A stretch of 39,407 nucleotides of DNA from Chloroherpeton thalassium (GCA_020722095.1 DYLM01000012.1:1-39407), one strand, 5' to 3'. Counted from the first letter of the stretch, positions 17,924 to 28,242 are shown. A program made the numbers and translations. The notes: generated by a model not told the origin, from the letters alone.

Positions 17924-20900
17924 TTAATTCAAAAATTCATCCTTACCGTGACAATTTTTATACTTCTTGCCACTGCCACAAGGACACAAATCATTTCGTC
18001 CAATCTTTTGGTCAGTTCGTCTAAATGTCTCAACAGCAACAGGTTTGGCTTCTTTAGATTCTTGAGCTCTCGGTGCGGATGACCCAGCATTTGTCACAAA
18101 TTTAGTGGCTTCTTCATCTCTACCATATTTCACCCTTGAATTGAGTGTTCTTGATTGAACTTTTGGTGGGGCTTTCACTTCAACTTGTTGAGTTTGTTGC
18201 ATTTGCGGGAAGTACTTAAATGCAACCGAAACTGAATTAATGTTAATTTCGTTCAATAATTCTTGGAATTGATTGACTGCTTCTTGTTTATATTCCAAAA
18301 GTGGATCTTTTTGACCATAAGCACGCAGATTTATACCTTCCTTAATTTCGTCCATAATACGAAGATGCTCTTTCCACTTATCATCAATAGTTTGCAAAAC
18401 TGCATATTTTTCCAATTGCGTCATAAATTCACGACCTAATATTTCTTCTTTTCTACGATAGAAATCTTTGGAAGCCCTAATAATTTCATCAACTACTTCA
18501 ACATCCTTCATTGTTTGAAAATTATCGGCATCAATATTTATTTCACAAAGTAAATGTGAACGAACTTCATCTTTTAGCCCTTTCAAATCGTTTGTTTTAT
18601 AATATAAGTTATACCAATCATAAGCCAAATCTTCAATTTGGTCGAAAATCTCACCTTTTAATCTATCCCCACGCAGAGCCATACGACGTTTATTATAAAT
18701 TAATTCTCTTTGCAAATTCATTACATCGTCATATTCGAGCAAGTGCTTACGAATAGAAAAGTTATTTTCTTCAACTTTCTTTTGAGCATTTTCTACTGTT
18801 TTAGTTATCATTGGGTGAGTGATTGGTTCGCCTTCGGGGAACTTGAATCTATTCATAAAATTGGCAATTCTCTCGGCAGCAAACAAACGCATCAGTTTAT
18901 CTTCCAAAGAAATAAAGAATACAGAACTTCCCGGGTCGCCTTGGCGGCCAGCACGTCCACGTAATTGCCTATCAATACGGCGTGCTTCGTGACGTTCTGA
19001 ACCAATAATTGCTAATCCACCATTCTTCTTAACTTCGGCATCTAATTTAATATCTGTGCCACGTCCTGCCATATTTGTTGCAATAGTTACTGCACCTTTT
19101 CTTCCAGCCCCGGCGATTATGTCTGCTTCCTTTTCGTGTTGCTTTGCATTTAATACATTATGCGGAACTTTTTGGCGAGTAAGCATTTTGGATATTACTT
19201 CCGATACTTCCACCGAAGCAGTTCCAACTAAAACTGCCCTGCCTTCCTCTAATACTTTCTTAACTTCCTCGATAATTGCATTATATTTCTCGCGAGTTGT
19301 ACGATAAATTAAGTCGTCATTATCTTTTCGTATTATTGGTTTGTTTGTGGGGATTACAACAACATCAAGGTTGTAGATTTTATCAAATTCGCCTGCTTCT
19401 GTTTCGGCAGTTCCAGTCATACCCGAAAGTTTCTTGTATAATCTAAAATAATTTTGCAGTGTAATTGTAGCCAAAGTTTGAGTATCGCGTTGAACTTTCA
19501 CATTTTCTTTTGCTTCAATCGCTTGGTGCAAACCTTCGGAATATCTGCGTCCTTCCAAAATACGACCTGTAAATTCATCTACAATTTGTACTTTGCCATC
19601 TTGAATAACATATTCAACATCTTTTTCATACAATGAATAGGCACGCAAAAGAGACGAAACTGTGTGAATAGTATCGCTCCTTTCTGCAAAAAGTAAATTA
19701 ACTTCGTCAATTTTCCTTTGCTTTTCAGTTTCAGATAAGTTCTTATCAACTGATAATTTACTCATTATTGCTGTAATATCAGGCAAGACAAACAAATCTT
19801 TGTCTTCACCAGCATTTGTTAGCAAATTTCTACCTTTATCAGTAAGATCAATTTGATGATGTTTTTCTTCGATTACATAATATAATTCATCGTCAATTTC
19901 TGGCATCCTTTTGCCTTTCTCACGCAGGAAAAACAATTCAGTTTCTTGCATTAATTTAAGATTTGCGCCATCTTGTAGCAATTTTCTCAATCGCTTATGT
20001 TTGGGCAAACCTCGATATGCACGGAAAATCAAAATTCCAGCCTGTTCTCTATCTTCTTTCTTTTCTGATTGAAGTAATCTTTCTGCTTCGGCAGTAATTT
20101 GATTAACAAATTGAGTTTGGGCATCTACTAACCGCTTCACTCTTGGTTTCATCAAATCAAACTTTTGTTCAGTATTACCCACCGGACCCGAAATAATCAA
20201 TGGTGTACGGGCTTCGTCAATCAATACAGAATCCACTTCGTCAACAATCGCATGCCAATGTCCTCTTTGCGCAATATGTTCTTCTTCAACAACCATATTA
20301 TCACGTAAATAGTCAAAGCCAAATTCAGAATTTGTTCCATAAACAATATCTAAAGCATATATCCGTTTTCTTTCTTCGCTTTGCATATTCTGCTGTAAAG
20401 CACCAACAGTAACTCCCAGAAAATCATAAACTGGTTTCATCCATTCGCTATCACGCTTGGCAAGATAATCATTTACTGTTACTACGTGAACTCCTTTACC
20501 AGCCAAAGCATTTAAATATATCGGAAGTACAGCAACAAGTGTTTTACCTTCGCCTGTTGCCATTTCGGTGATTTTACCTTGGTGAAGAACAATGCCACCT
20601 ACTAATTGCACATCGTAAGGAATCATTTCCCAAATTGCACTATGACCTGCATACACATAACTATGACGTCTCTCGGTTAATCGGCGACAAACTTCCTTGC
20701 TTAATCCAAATGCCTGTGGTAAAATTTCAGTTAAAGTATCATTTATGGCTGCAAATATTTCTTTGTCTAATTTTTTGATGCGTTCATTCATAGTTAAAAT
20801 GTCGCCAGCATCAAGTTCCTTTTCACGTAAATCAGTTAAAAGTTGCACTTTTTCTGCTTCCAATTCTGCTGAGTTCGAACGTACTAATTCCTTGAATTCT

Positions 20901-21040
20901 AATGTCTTTTGCTTAATTTCATCATCAGAAAGTGATTTAAATGATTCGTAATATTGATTTATTTCGTTTACAATAGGCATAATTTTTTCGATATCTTTAT
21001 TATGCTTATTAGGAAATAATTTTTTAATAAAATCTAACAT
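17924..21040 (-). CDS. secA: Preprotein translocase ATPase SecA
   Basis: MATGEGKTLVAVLPIYLNAL, VDEVDSVLIDEARTPLIISG, TNMAGRGTDIKL, C-terminal zinc motif CPCGSGKKYKNCHG. Confidence 0.99.
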   Translation of the reverse strand: MLDFIKKLFPNKHNKDIEKIMPIVNEINQYYESFKSLSDDEIKQKTLEFKELVRSNSAELEAEKVQLLTDLREKELDAGDILTMNERIKKLDKEIFAAINDTLTEILPQAFGLSKEVCRRLTERRHSYVYAGHSAIWEMIPYDVQLVGGIVLHQGKITEMATGEGKTLVAVLPIYLNALAGKGVHVVTVNDYLAKRDSEWMKPVYDFLGVTVGALQQNMQSEERKRIYALDIVYGTNSEFGFDYLRDNMVVEEEHIAQRGHWHAIVDEVDSVLIDEARTPLIISGPVGNTEQKFDLMKPRVKRLVDAQTQFVNQITAEAERLLQSEKKEDREQAGILIFRAYRGLPKHKRLRKLLQDGANLKLMQETELFFLREKGKRMPEIDDELYYVIEEKHHQIDLTDKGRNLLTNAGEDKDLFVLPDITAIMSKLSVDKNLSETEKQRKIDEVNLLFAERSDTIHTVSSLLRAYSLYEKDVEYVIQDGKVQIVDEFTGRILEGRRYSEGLHQAIEAKENVKVQRDTQTLATITLQNYFRLYKKLSGMTGTAETEAGEFDKIYNLDVVVIPTNKPIIRKDNDDLIYRTTREKYNAIIEEVKKVLEEGRAVLVGTASVEVSEVISKMLTRQKVPHNVLNAKQHEKEADIIAGAGRKGAVTIATNMAGRGTDIKLDAEVKKNGGLAIIGSERHEARRIDRQLRGRAGRQGDPGSSVFFISLEDKLMRLFAAERIANFMNRFKFPEGEPITHPMITKTVENAQKKVEENNFSIRKHLLEYDDVMNLQRELIYNKRRMALRGDRLKGEIFDQIEDLAYDWYNLYYKTNDLKGLKDEVRSHLLCEINIDADNFQTMKDVEVVDEIIRASKDFYRRKEEILGREFMTQLEKYAVLQTIDDKWKEHLRIMDEIKEGINLRAYGQKDPLLEYKQEAVNQFQELLNEININSVSVAFKYFPQMQQTQQVEVKAPPKVQSRTLNSRVKYGRDEEATKFVTNAGSSAPRAQESKEAKPVAVETFRRTDQKIGRNDLCPCGSGKKYKNCHGKDEFLN

Positions 21041-21314
21041 ATATTTTCTTGATATTAATTTCGGATTTTTTACAATAAATTTAAGACGAAAAAAATCAAT
21101 TTGAATTGAAAAAGAGAGTTTATTTAATAGATGGGCTGAAATTCATTCTTAACTTTATCAACACGAAAATAGTCAATCAATTTTCCGGAAACATCAGATG
21201 CAGTCCTCACCCCCAGCCCCAATCCATTCTGGAGAGAGGAGAATTAAGTCCACCGACAAGTTGGGGCAGGAAGGGATTTAGGGTGAGATTCTAATAAAAA
21301 CATCTAACAAATAA

Positions 21315-21409
21315 ATCCCGAAGGGATGAAAATATTATAGTTTGTAAAGTTTGTAAAGTTGAAAGTTTATAAAGTGGAAAGTGATCCCGAAGGGATGAAA
21401 ATATTATAG
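21315..21409. repeat. Two direct copies of ATCCCGAAGGGATGAAAATATTATAG (21315-21340 and 21384-21409) with a GTTTGTAAA-like tandem stretch between
   Basis: Both 26-nt copies read directly; core ATCCC-GAA-GGGAT is palindromic. Confidence 0.8.
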
Positions 21410-21587
21410 AAAAGTGAAAAAATCCCCATCACAGAGGGGAAATTGCAGGGGATCCCCGTTTGCACAGGGATTACAACCCTATAATTTCAAATTTTCAAAT
21501 TTTCAAATCGAATGAGATTGCTTCGTTCCAACAAGTTGGATATCGCAATGACGCCTTACACACCCAACGCCCAACACCCAAACAAAA

Positions 21588-22922
21588 TTATTTTTTCCCT
21601 AATAAGTCAATTAATTTATTGTATATTTTATCAACCCAATCGTAATGCTCTGGTTTCATAATTGTGCTTCTCAATAAAATTGTTTCGGGGCTATCCACTA
21701 TTATATTTAGATGATTTTGAGCAAATTTACGGGAGTCAACTTTCAGAGTAGCAAGCCATATTGAATTTGTATCCATTCCTTTTTGCAGAATTTCTTGGCT
21801 TAATTTACTGATTTCACTTGTTGTTTGTGCATTTGGAAAATATGCAATTATATTAGTTTCAGGTTTTATATATGGAGTAAATTTATCAGATGAATTTAAT
21901 ATTTCGTACAATTTATTTGTTGCATCAATAGTCTTCTTCAAAATCAAACCTAACCCTTCATCATTTTTTAGTGGAATTAGCTTATTAGTAAACCACAAGG
22001 CTGCTGCTGCCGCACCCGCACGCGAACACTCAATGCTAATTTCTCCCAAATGTAATTCATCAGAAGTGAAATAGGTATAAGGTGAATCGTGTTTGTAATG
22101 TTTGCCAATTGACGAGTCAGAAAAAATCACACAGCCACATCCGTAAGGTTGCAAACCTTGTTTGTGCGGGTCGATGGCAATGCTATCAGCAAATCTTATC
22201 AAATGAAAATTATTCAAACTTGGCTGATAATCCGAAATCAATTTGAAATATCCACCATAAGCACCATCAATATGCAAGCGGAATTTGTACTTTTCTTTTA
22301 ATTCCAAAATTTTGGATAAATCATCAACCGAACCAAGCGAGGTTGTAGATAAAGTAGCTACCAAAGTTCCGATATTCTCGGTTTTTAGTTTGTTTTCCAA
22401 ATCTTCCAAATCCATCTGTCCAAATTTGTTTGAGTTGATTTTTACTTGAGGCACTCTTAACCAATTGCAAACTCGTGAATGAGTATAATGTGCTTGATCC
22501 GAAAAAGCTATTGATTTTTCGGGATTTTCCTCACGGGCAATAAGCAATGCCTCCAAATTAGCCAATGTGCCTGAAGTAGTTAGATGTCCAAGATAATTTT
22601 CAAATCCAAATATCTCCGAAAATTCTTTGATAACTTCCTTTTCCATTTTGGCGGTTGCCGGTCCGCCATCTAATGCGTGATTATTTGGATTGATTGCCAT
22701 TGCAGCCAAATATGCCGAAATTGCAATATCCACTGGTGGCTTCAGCATTTGCCCCGCATAAAGCGGATGATGAAATGGATAATTATCTTGCAATCTTTTC
22801 AAAAATTCTTGCGAAATTTCTTGAATTTTTGCTTCATCGGGTTGGAGTAATTTATCAATAATAAATTCGGGAAATGAATTTAACCATTTTTGCACTTCAT
22901 TATATAAATAATCAATTTGCAT
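21588..22922 (-). CDS. PLP-dependent group II decarboxylase-like protein
   Basis: HIDGAYGGYFKL, SIAIDPHKQGLQPYGCGCVIF (PLP lysine region), GTLANLEALLIARE. Start placed at MQIDYLYNE (TAATG junction with mazG) rather than the track start at 22952. Confidence 0.85.
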   Translation of the reverse strand: MQIDYLYNEVQKWLNSFPEFIIDKLLQPDEAKIQEISQEFLKRLQDNYPFHHPLYAGQMLKPPVDIAISAYLAAMAINPNNHALDGGPATAKMEKEVIKEFSEIFGFENYLGHLTTSGTLANLEALLIAREENPEKSIAFSDQAHYTHSRVCNWLRVPQVKINSNKFGQMDLEDLENKLKTENIGTLVATLSTTSLGSVDDLSKILELKEKYKFRLHIDGAYGGYFKLISDYQPSLNNFHLIRFADSIAIDPHKQGLQPYGCGCVIFSDSSIGKHYKHDSPYTYFTSDELHLGEISIECSRAGAAAAALWFTNKLIPLKNDEGLGLILKKTIDATNKLYEILNSSDKFTPYIKPETNIIAYFPNAQTTSEISKLSQEILQKGMDTNSIWLATLKVDSRKFAQNHLNIIVDSPETILLRSTIMKPEHYDWVDKIYNKLIDLLGKK

Positions 22923-23728
22923 TATAATCCCAAGGCTTTGGCTTCGTCCCAATATTTATCCATTTCTTCCAAGCTCATTTCATTCAGCGAGCGACCAAGT
23001 TCGCGAGATTTTGTCTCGATATATTGAAAACGATTTGTAAATTTATTGTTTGTCAATTGCAATGCTTCCTCTGGAACAATATCCTCGTAGCGAGCGGCAT
23101 TCACTAATGCAAAGAAGAAATCACCCATTTCTTCGCGTATTTTATCCTTATTACCATTGGCAAGTTCAACTTTCAATTCCGAAAATTCCTCTTCAACTTT
23201 TGCCCACATATCTTGCTTTTCTAACCAATCAAAACCCACGCGTGAAGCTTTGTGCTGAATTCTTTCTGCACGAAGCAGTGCAGGTAAATTAATTGGTACG
23301 CCATCTAAAATACTTGTACTTTCGGCACGTTCTGTCTTCTTTATTGTCTCCCAATTGCGTAAAACTTCTTCTTGATTTGCTACTTCCACTTCTCCAAAAA
23401 CGTGTGGGTGACGGCGAACCATTTTGGAATGAATTTTCTTAATCACATCTTTTAAAGAAAATGCTCCGCGTTGTTCTGCCATAATTGAGTGCATTACAAT
23501 ATGCAAAAGCACATCGCCTAATTCACCAGCAAAGTCGTCATCATCATTTTTGTAAATAGCATCGACAACTTCGTAAGCTTCTTCTATGGTTAATTGTGCA
23601 ATAGTATGATTAGTTTGTTCTTTGTCCCAAGGACATTCCTGCCGTAATATCCACACTAAATCGTAAAATGCTTGAAATAAATCTAAAATATTGTTATCGT
23701 CTTTGGGTTGAGGAATTTGAGATGCCAT
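22922..23728 (-). CDS. mazG: Nucleoside triphosphate pyrophosphohydrolase MazG
   Basis: LRQECPWDKEQTNHTIAQLTIEEAYEVVDAI, EEMGDFFFALVNAAR; tandem MazG domains. Confidence 0.97.
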   Translation of the reverse strand: MASQIPQPKDDNNILDLFQAFYDLVWILRQECPWDKEQTNHTIAQLTIEEAYEVVDAIYKNDDDDFAGELGDVLLHIVMHSIMAEQRGAFSLKDVIKKIHSKMVRRHPHVFGEVEVANQEEVLRNWETIKKTERAESTSILDGVPINLPALLRAERIQHKASRVGFDWLEKQDMWAKVEEEFSELKVELANGNKDKIREEMGDFFFALVNAARYEDIVPEEALQLTNNKFTNRFQYIETKSRELGRSLNEMSLEEMDKYWDEAKALGL

Positions 23729-24036
23729 TTTTTACCTGATTAAATATGTAAATACGATTTGTAATAATTAATATTTAAATAAAAATAAATTACTTTAGTA
23801 GGTTTTTATAATTTGAAAATGCCTCTGATAAAAGTTTCCCTTCTTTGATCCCGACAGGTCTGGACAGACGGGAAGGGTAGTCTCCAATAAAATCCTCCTT
23901 TCGGAGGGGAATAAAAATTTATTTTAATATTTTTCTAGGACAAGACAAGTGCAAAATCGGACCCTACGAGATAATTTTGACTAAAAAAAATAGCTGCTTT
24001 TTGGGCGGCCATTTTTGTGATTTTTAAAGATAAATT

Positions 24037-25308
24037 TTACTTTTTCTTTACTAATTTGCCTGGCTTTTTGGCAGGATAAGAATAACCGTCGTGGCAGTCA
24101 TTGCAAACTGGAGATACAGCAAAATTATTATTCGTATGACAGCTTGAACAATCAAAATCTGCGTGCATTTCGTTTAATTGTAAGCCAGTTTTTTTATGAT
24201 CAAATTTACCCATAACGAAATTATTGTGGCAAGAAGTACAATTTTTATTCAATCCCTTAAAAACACCTGTTTTTTTATGGCAAGCATTACATTGCAAGTG
24301 CGAATGGTTTGTACCGAGATTAAAACCCGTCGAAGAGTGATTAAATTTATCAACTTCTTGCTCTTTGTGACATTTACCACAATTGTTTTGAATTGTGTGG
24401 CAATTAGAACAAGGATTGTGGTGCTGTTGAAATGTTTTATGTGTCTTTTTAAATTTAACTGTATTATTTCCGGTTTGTTTATTCCAATAGTCGTGACAAC
24501 TTATGCAGTTATCATCTCCGTGACAGCTCTTACATTCTAATCCAAACAATTTTGTGTGATCTTCATGTTGAAATGTTACAAACTTGCCCGAACTATGCTT
24601 GGTTTGATAAACAATTTTGCCTGGTTCTACAAGCGGTGGGTGATCTTTATGTTGATATTTAGCAATTTTGGATTTTTTGTATTCTTCGGGATTTTGATCT
24701 TTGCTTAAGTGACATTGTTGACAATCTGTGGAATGCGACCATTCACGATGGCAAGTCAAGCACATACGGTGATAAGCAGACTCTAAATCTGGAATATGAA
24801 TATTCTTTACTTTTGCTCTATCAGATTCGTGGCAATTACTACATTTTTGGATAGGACCAGTTGTATTATAGTGGTGGCAAGTTTGGCAACCACCAGTCAT
24901 ATTTGCCATTTGAGCGTGTAATTTATGCGTAAACATAAATGGTTTATAATCACCTTTGATTTGATTCATTTCCACAAGTGTTGGACCTTCTTCGGGTGCG
25001 TGATAAACTGTTATTAATTGTTTACGAGGGCAATTTATCAAACAAGGTTTCTGTTTCGTTGGATATTGGCAACTATGGCAATCTTTGCAACTCAAAGCCA
25101 TTTTTGTATGGTCGAATTTTACGCCGTGTTCATTTATTTCTATTGAATTTGATTGCGAATCATCTATTTTATCAAAGCTATCATCTAAAACAGAAGCCTT
25201 GTCGCTATCATTACTGTGTTCTTTATCATTATGCGAACATTGTGTGAAAGTAAACGTTATTGCTAATACGAAAACAATAAAAGACAAGAATTTAATTTTC
25301 GATTTCAT
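24037..25308 (-). CDS. Multihaem c-type cytochrome lipoprotein (13 CXXCH)
   Basis: 13 CXXCH motifs counted in the translation (CKDCH, CQTCH, CSNCH, CLTCH, CQQCH, CKSCH, CISCH, CSNCH, CGKCH, CNACH, CTSCH, CSSCH, CNDCH); lipobox-like FTFTQC. Confidence 0.95.
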   Translation of the reverse strand: MKSKIKFLSFIVFVLAITFTFTQCSHNDKEHSNDSDKASVLDDSFDKIDDSQSNSIEINEHGVKFDHTKMALSCKDCHSCQYPTKQKPCLINCPRKQLITVYHAPEEGPTLVEMNQIKGDYKPFMFTHKLHAQMANMTGGCQTCHHYNTTGPIQKCSNCHESDRAKVKNIHIPDLESAYHRMCLTCHREWSHSTDCQQCHLSKDQNPEEYKKSKIAKYQHKDHPPLVEPGKIVYQTKHSSGKFVTFQHEDHTKLFGLECKSCHGDDNCISCHDYWNKQTGNNTVKFKKTHKTFQQHHNPCSNCHTIQNNCGKCHKEQEVDKFNHSSTGFNLGTNHSHLQCNACHKKTGVFKGLNKNCTSCHNNFVMGKFDHKKTGLQLNEMHADFDCSSCHTNNNFAVSPVCNDCHDGYSYPAKKPGKLVKKK

Positions 25309-25309
25309 A

Positions 25310-26542
25310 TTAACCTCTATTATGTTTTAATTCTTTTAAATCATCTTGTTTAGGCAAACTAATTACTGGAAAAATCATTACAATCGCACGATATAGGATA
25401 ACAGTTAATGCAATACAGCCCAAAGTAACAGAAATTTCACCGAATGATGGAATGTAAGCTGATTTAGCATAAAAAGGCCGGTAAGCAATGATAAAGTTAT
25501 TGATTCTATTAATTCCAACGCCAAGCACTACCAATGCAGACGCAATGAATAGCCAAAATGGTGAGTTTAGCACTCTACGGCTCATAAGCATTATCATAGG
25601 TAGAATTACACCAAAAACTATTTCGATTATAAATGCTATTGAGAATTTGTTGATTTCGGTCATATAAACAAATGATTGTCGGATAAACATATCGCCTAAT
25701 TTAAATGCAAGGTAAATTCCCAATAATAATGGAACATAACCTGCGATTTTGCTTAAAACATGCATTTCGGGTTCAATTTTGAAAGAACGAGAAGCAATAA
25801 GTGATTCGAATATTATCATCGGAATTCCAACACAAACAGCTGATATAAAAAACAATAATGGTAAAATTGGTGTTTGCCAAAGTGGATGCATTTTATAACC
25901 AGCTATTACCATTAAAGTTCCAAGTGAAGACTGGTGTAAAGTAGATAATACAACTCCAGCAATCAAGAATAAAAACATTACTTTCCCAAGAGTATTATCT
26001 AATAATTTCAAAATCCATTCAACTAAACCATTGAAAACTCTCAAAATTGATGGTAAATTAACTTTTCCACGAAATCTTTCGGTAAGAATTGGAGTAAATT
26101 CAATGTAAAGAACTGTTAAATAAATCATTACACAAATACCAACTTCGAAAAGTGGAGAAGTTCCATTCCACATTACTAATGGGTGCCAGATATAATACCA
26201 GCGACCAATATCTACAAACACAGCAAAAGCCACGAAGGTATAGCCAAGCATAGCAGTAAGCAAGGCTGGACGCACAACGAGTTTCATATATGGTAAGTGG
26301 AAAATGTGTCCCATTGCAGCCGAAACAAATCCGCCTGCAGCTAACACTACACCAGCAGCAACATCTACGCCAATCCAAATGCCCCAAGGATATTGATTAT
26401 TCAAATTAGTAACTGCTCCAATACCAAAAAGAAATCTAATGGCCAAGAAGACTATACCATTAAGCGCTATTAAAGAAACGATAATCATACCTGGAGTAAA
26501 GAATTTTGCCTTCACAGGTTGTGGATAAATCAATTCACTCAT
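25310..26542 (-). CDS. hybB: HybB/NrfD-family integral membrane quinone-interacting subunit
   Basis: Polytopic; YPWGIWIGVDVAAGVVLAAGGFVSAAMGHIFH, LLGYTF..FVDIGRWYYIWHP, typical of HybB. Confidence 0.85.
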   Translation of the reverse strand: MSELIYPQPVKAKFFTPGMIIVSLIALNGIVFLAIRFLFGIGAVTNLNNQYPWGIWIGVDVAAGVVLAAGGFVSAAMGHIFHLPYMKLVVRPALLTAMLGYTFVAFAVFVDIGRWYYIWHPLVMWNGTSPLFEVGICVMIYLTVLYIEFTPILTERFRGKVNLPSILRVFNGLVEWILKLLDNTLGKVMFLFLIAGVVLSTLHQSSLGTLMVIAGYKMHPLWQTPILPLLFFISAVCVGIPMIIFESLIASRSFKIEPEMHVLSKIAGYVPLLLGIYLAFKLGDMFIRQSFVYMTEINKFSIAFIIEIVFGVILPMIMLMSRRVLNSPFWLFIASALVVLGVGINRINNFIIAYRPFYAKSAYIPSFGEISVTLGCIALTVILYRAIVMIFPVISLPKQDDLKELKHNRG

Positions 26543-27501
26543 TTCTTTTCTCCCTCATTTGCTTCATTTTCTATTTTTTTGTTTTTTCTATTATTTACAT
26601 ACATAACGCCACCGAGCCAGCTAAATAAAGCAAGCGGTGGAATGAAATAAGCAAAAATACCGTGTTGTATTGCTTCGGTAACACCAGGAGCAGGGCTATC
26701 GCCAACAGGTGGGAATTTAAGTTCGGAAAATTCTACGGGCGCAACATACAACCAAGAAGTACCGCCAACTTCGTACTCGCCAAATACATGGTGATAATAT
26801 TTATCGGGATGTCTTTCGATTTTTTCCTTTGCTAATAGAAGTAATTCTTCTCGAGGACCATAAGTTAATGCACCTACTGGGCAATTTTCAACACAAGCAG
26901 GAATTTTACCAACTTTGGTTCTTTCAAAACATAAATCACATTTTTGAATTTTAGGTTGAATTGCTTTATCATATTCAAAAGTTGGAATTTGGAAAGGACA
27001 TGCCACCATACAATAACGGCAGCCAATACACATATCACTATTCCAGGTGACGGCTCCACTTGCGTGTTTAGTAAATGCCCCAACAATACAAGCAGATGCA
27101 CAAGCAGGCTCGTTGCAGTGCATACATTGCACTTTTACATCAATTGGGAATGTAGCGACACCGCTTGGAGGAAATTCATTAACAACAGTGTAATTATTTG
27201 GTGAAGGTCTTCGGTATTCCTTATAAACTGACCTATCGCGAAATGTTTCAATATCATCAACTGGGAAATTATGAGCAACTTTGCAGGCTCTTTCGCAGTT
27301 TCTACAACCAGCGCAAAGAGTTGCATCGAATAAAACCCCCATTCTTGTTTCATTTTCTCTTTGTGTATCCTTGAACTTTGCCTCTGTTTTGGTTGGAATT
27401 AATGATACTCCAACCGAAGCTGCAGTCCCAACAGCAAATTGTTTTAGAAATGTCCGTCTCGGATTTTGATTTTTGACTTTTTCGTCCATCAAGTTCTCCA
27501 T
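26539..27501 (-). CDS. hybA: HybA-like periplasmic 4Fe-4S ferredoxin subunit with Tat signal
   Basis: RRTFLKQFAVGTAASVGVSL (Tat), CAGCRNCERACK, CMHCNEPACASAC, CIGCRYCMVACPFQIP, CDLCFERTKVGKIPACVENCP, C-terminal TM. Confidence 0.9.
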   Translation of the reverse strand: MENLMDEKVKNQNPRRTFLKQFAVGTAASVGVSLIPTKTEAKFKDTQRENETRMGVLFDATLCAGCRNCERACKVAHNFPVDDIETFRDRSVYKEYRRPSPNNYTVVNEFPPSGVATFPIDVKVQCMHCNEPACASACIVGAFTKHASGAVTWNSDMCIGCRYCMVACPFQIPTFEYDKAIQPKIQKCDLCFERTKVGKIPACVENCPVGALTYGPREELLLLAKEKIERHPDKYYHHVFGEYEVGGTSWLYVAPVEFSELKFPPVGDSPAPGVTEAIQHGIFAYFIPPLALFSWLGGVMYVNNRKNKKIENEANEGEKK

Positions 27502-27855
27502 TTTTTTATTTCAAACTTAATAAAATTTAGTAATATTACAATAATTATGAATAAAAATTAATTTAATATATTATTAAAACAATGAATTAATATTCTTATA
27601 ATCCCTAAAATTTATATAATTATCTTTTAATAAATGAATAATAAATAATTATTTTATACTCTAAATTATTTATTGTAATTAATTTTATTTGGATATGTTT
27701 TGAATTGCGGATTATTTAATTGTTCTTATCCATTTATTTTCTTCTTTTAATTAATTTTAGATACATAAAATAATATTCAAATCAAAAAGTTATAAGATTA
27801 AGAATGATTATATTATTTATTATCATAATTTTGTAATTATCAATTTGACAACTAC

Positions 27856-28212
27856 GTGATTTTTAAAAAGAAAAATAAAGAAAATTTTTTGGATTTTATT
27901 CCAATATCCAAAGTAGGATTTGAAGTAAACGAAGAGACTGGTTTGATTTCACTACTTATTCCTCGTTTCAAATCAGAATTTGCTCTGAAATACCTTATAC
28001 CAAAGAAGAAGAGCAAATTTATCAAAGCTAATTTAGACGAATATGGGTCGTTTATTTTCCAAGAAATTGATGGTAAAAGGGACGTTTTGGAGATTAGTAA
28101 TTTGATGAAGGAAAAATATGGCGACCAAGTGGAACCAGTTTTTGATAGGGTTTCAAAATTTTTAGGTAATCTATTTCGTTATAAACTTATAGAATTTCAA
28201 AAATTAAAATAA
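27856..28212 (+). CDS. PqqD-family (RRE-like) protein
   Basis: LIPRFKSEFALKYLIPKKKSKFIKANLDEYGSFIFQEIDGKRDVLEISNLMKEKYGDQVEPVFDRVSKFLGNLFRYKLIEF; GTG start; TAATTTTG box at 27826. Confidence 0.75.
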   Translation: MIFKKKNKENFLDFIPISKVGFEVNEETGLISLLIPRFKSEFALKYLIPKKKSKFIKANLDEYGSFIFQEIDGKRDVLEISNLMKEKYGDQVEPVFDRVSKFLGNLFRYKLIEFQKLK

Positions 28213-28242
28213 TTTCCCCCACGAATAATAATGGAGAATAAA

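Noticed and set aside
18511-20951. Plus-strand ORFs inside secA
   Set aside because: Antisense shadow ORFs with no family signature.
21315-21409. Possible CRISPR array from two direct repeats
   Set aside because: Only two copies, a low-complexity spacer, palindromic core and no cas genes in the window.
21106-21645. ORFs of 62 and 61 aa in the repeat patch
   Set aside because: Composed of intergenic repeat sequence; no ribosome site or family signal.
26100-26387. Cysteine-rich 95 aa minus-strand ORF
   Set aside because: Alternative-frame reading of hybB; the cysteines arise from the frame shift, not a real protein.
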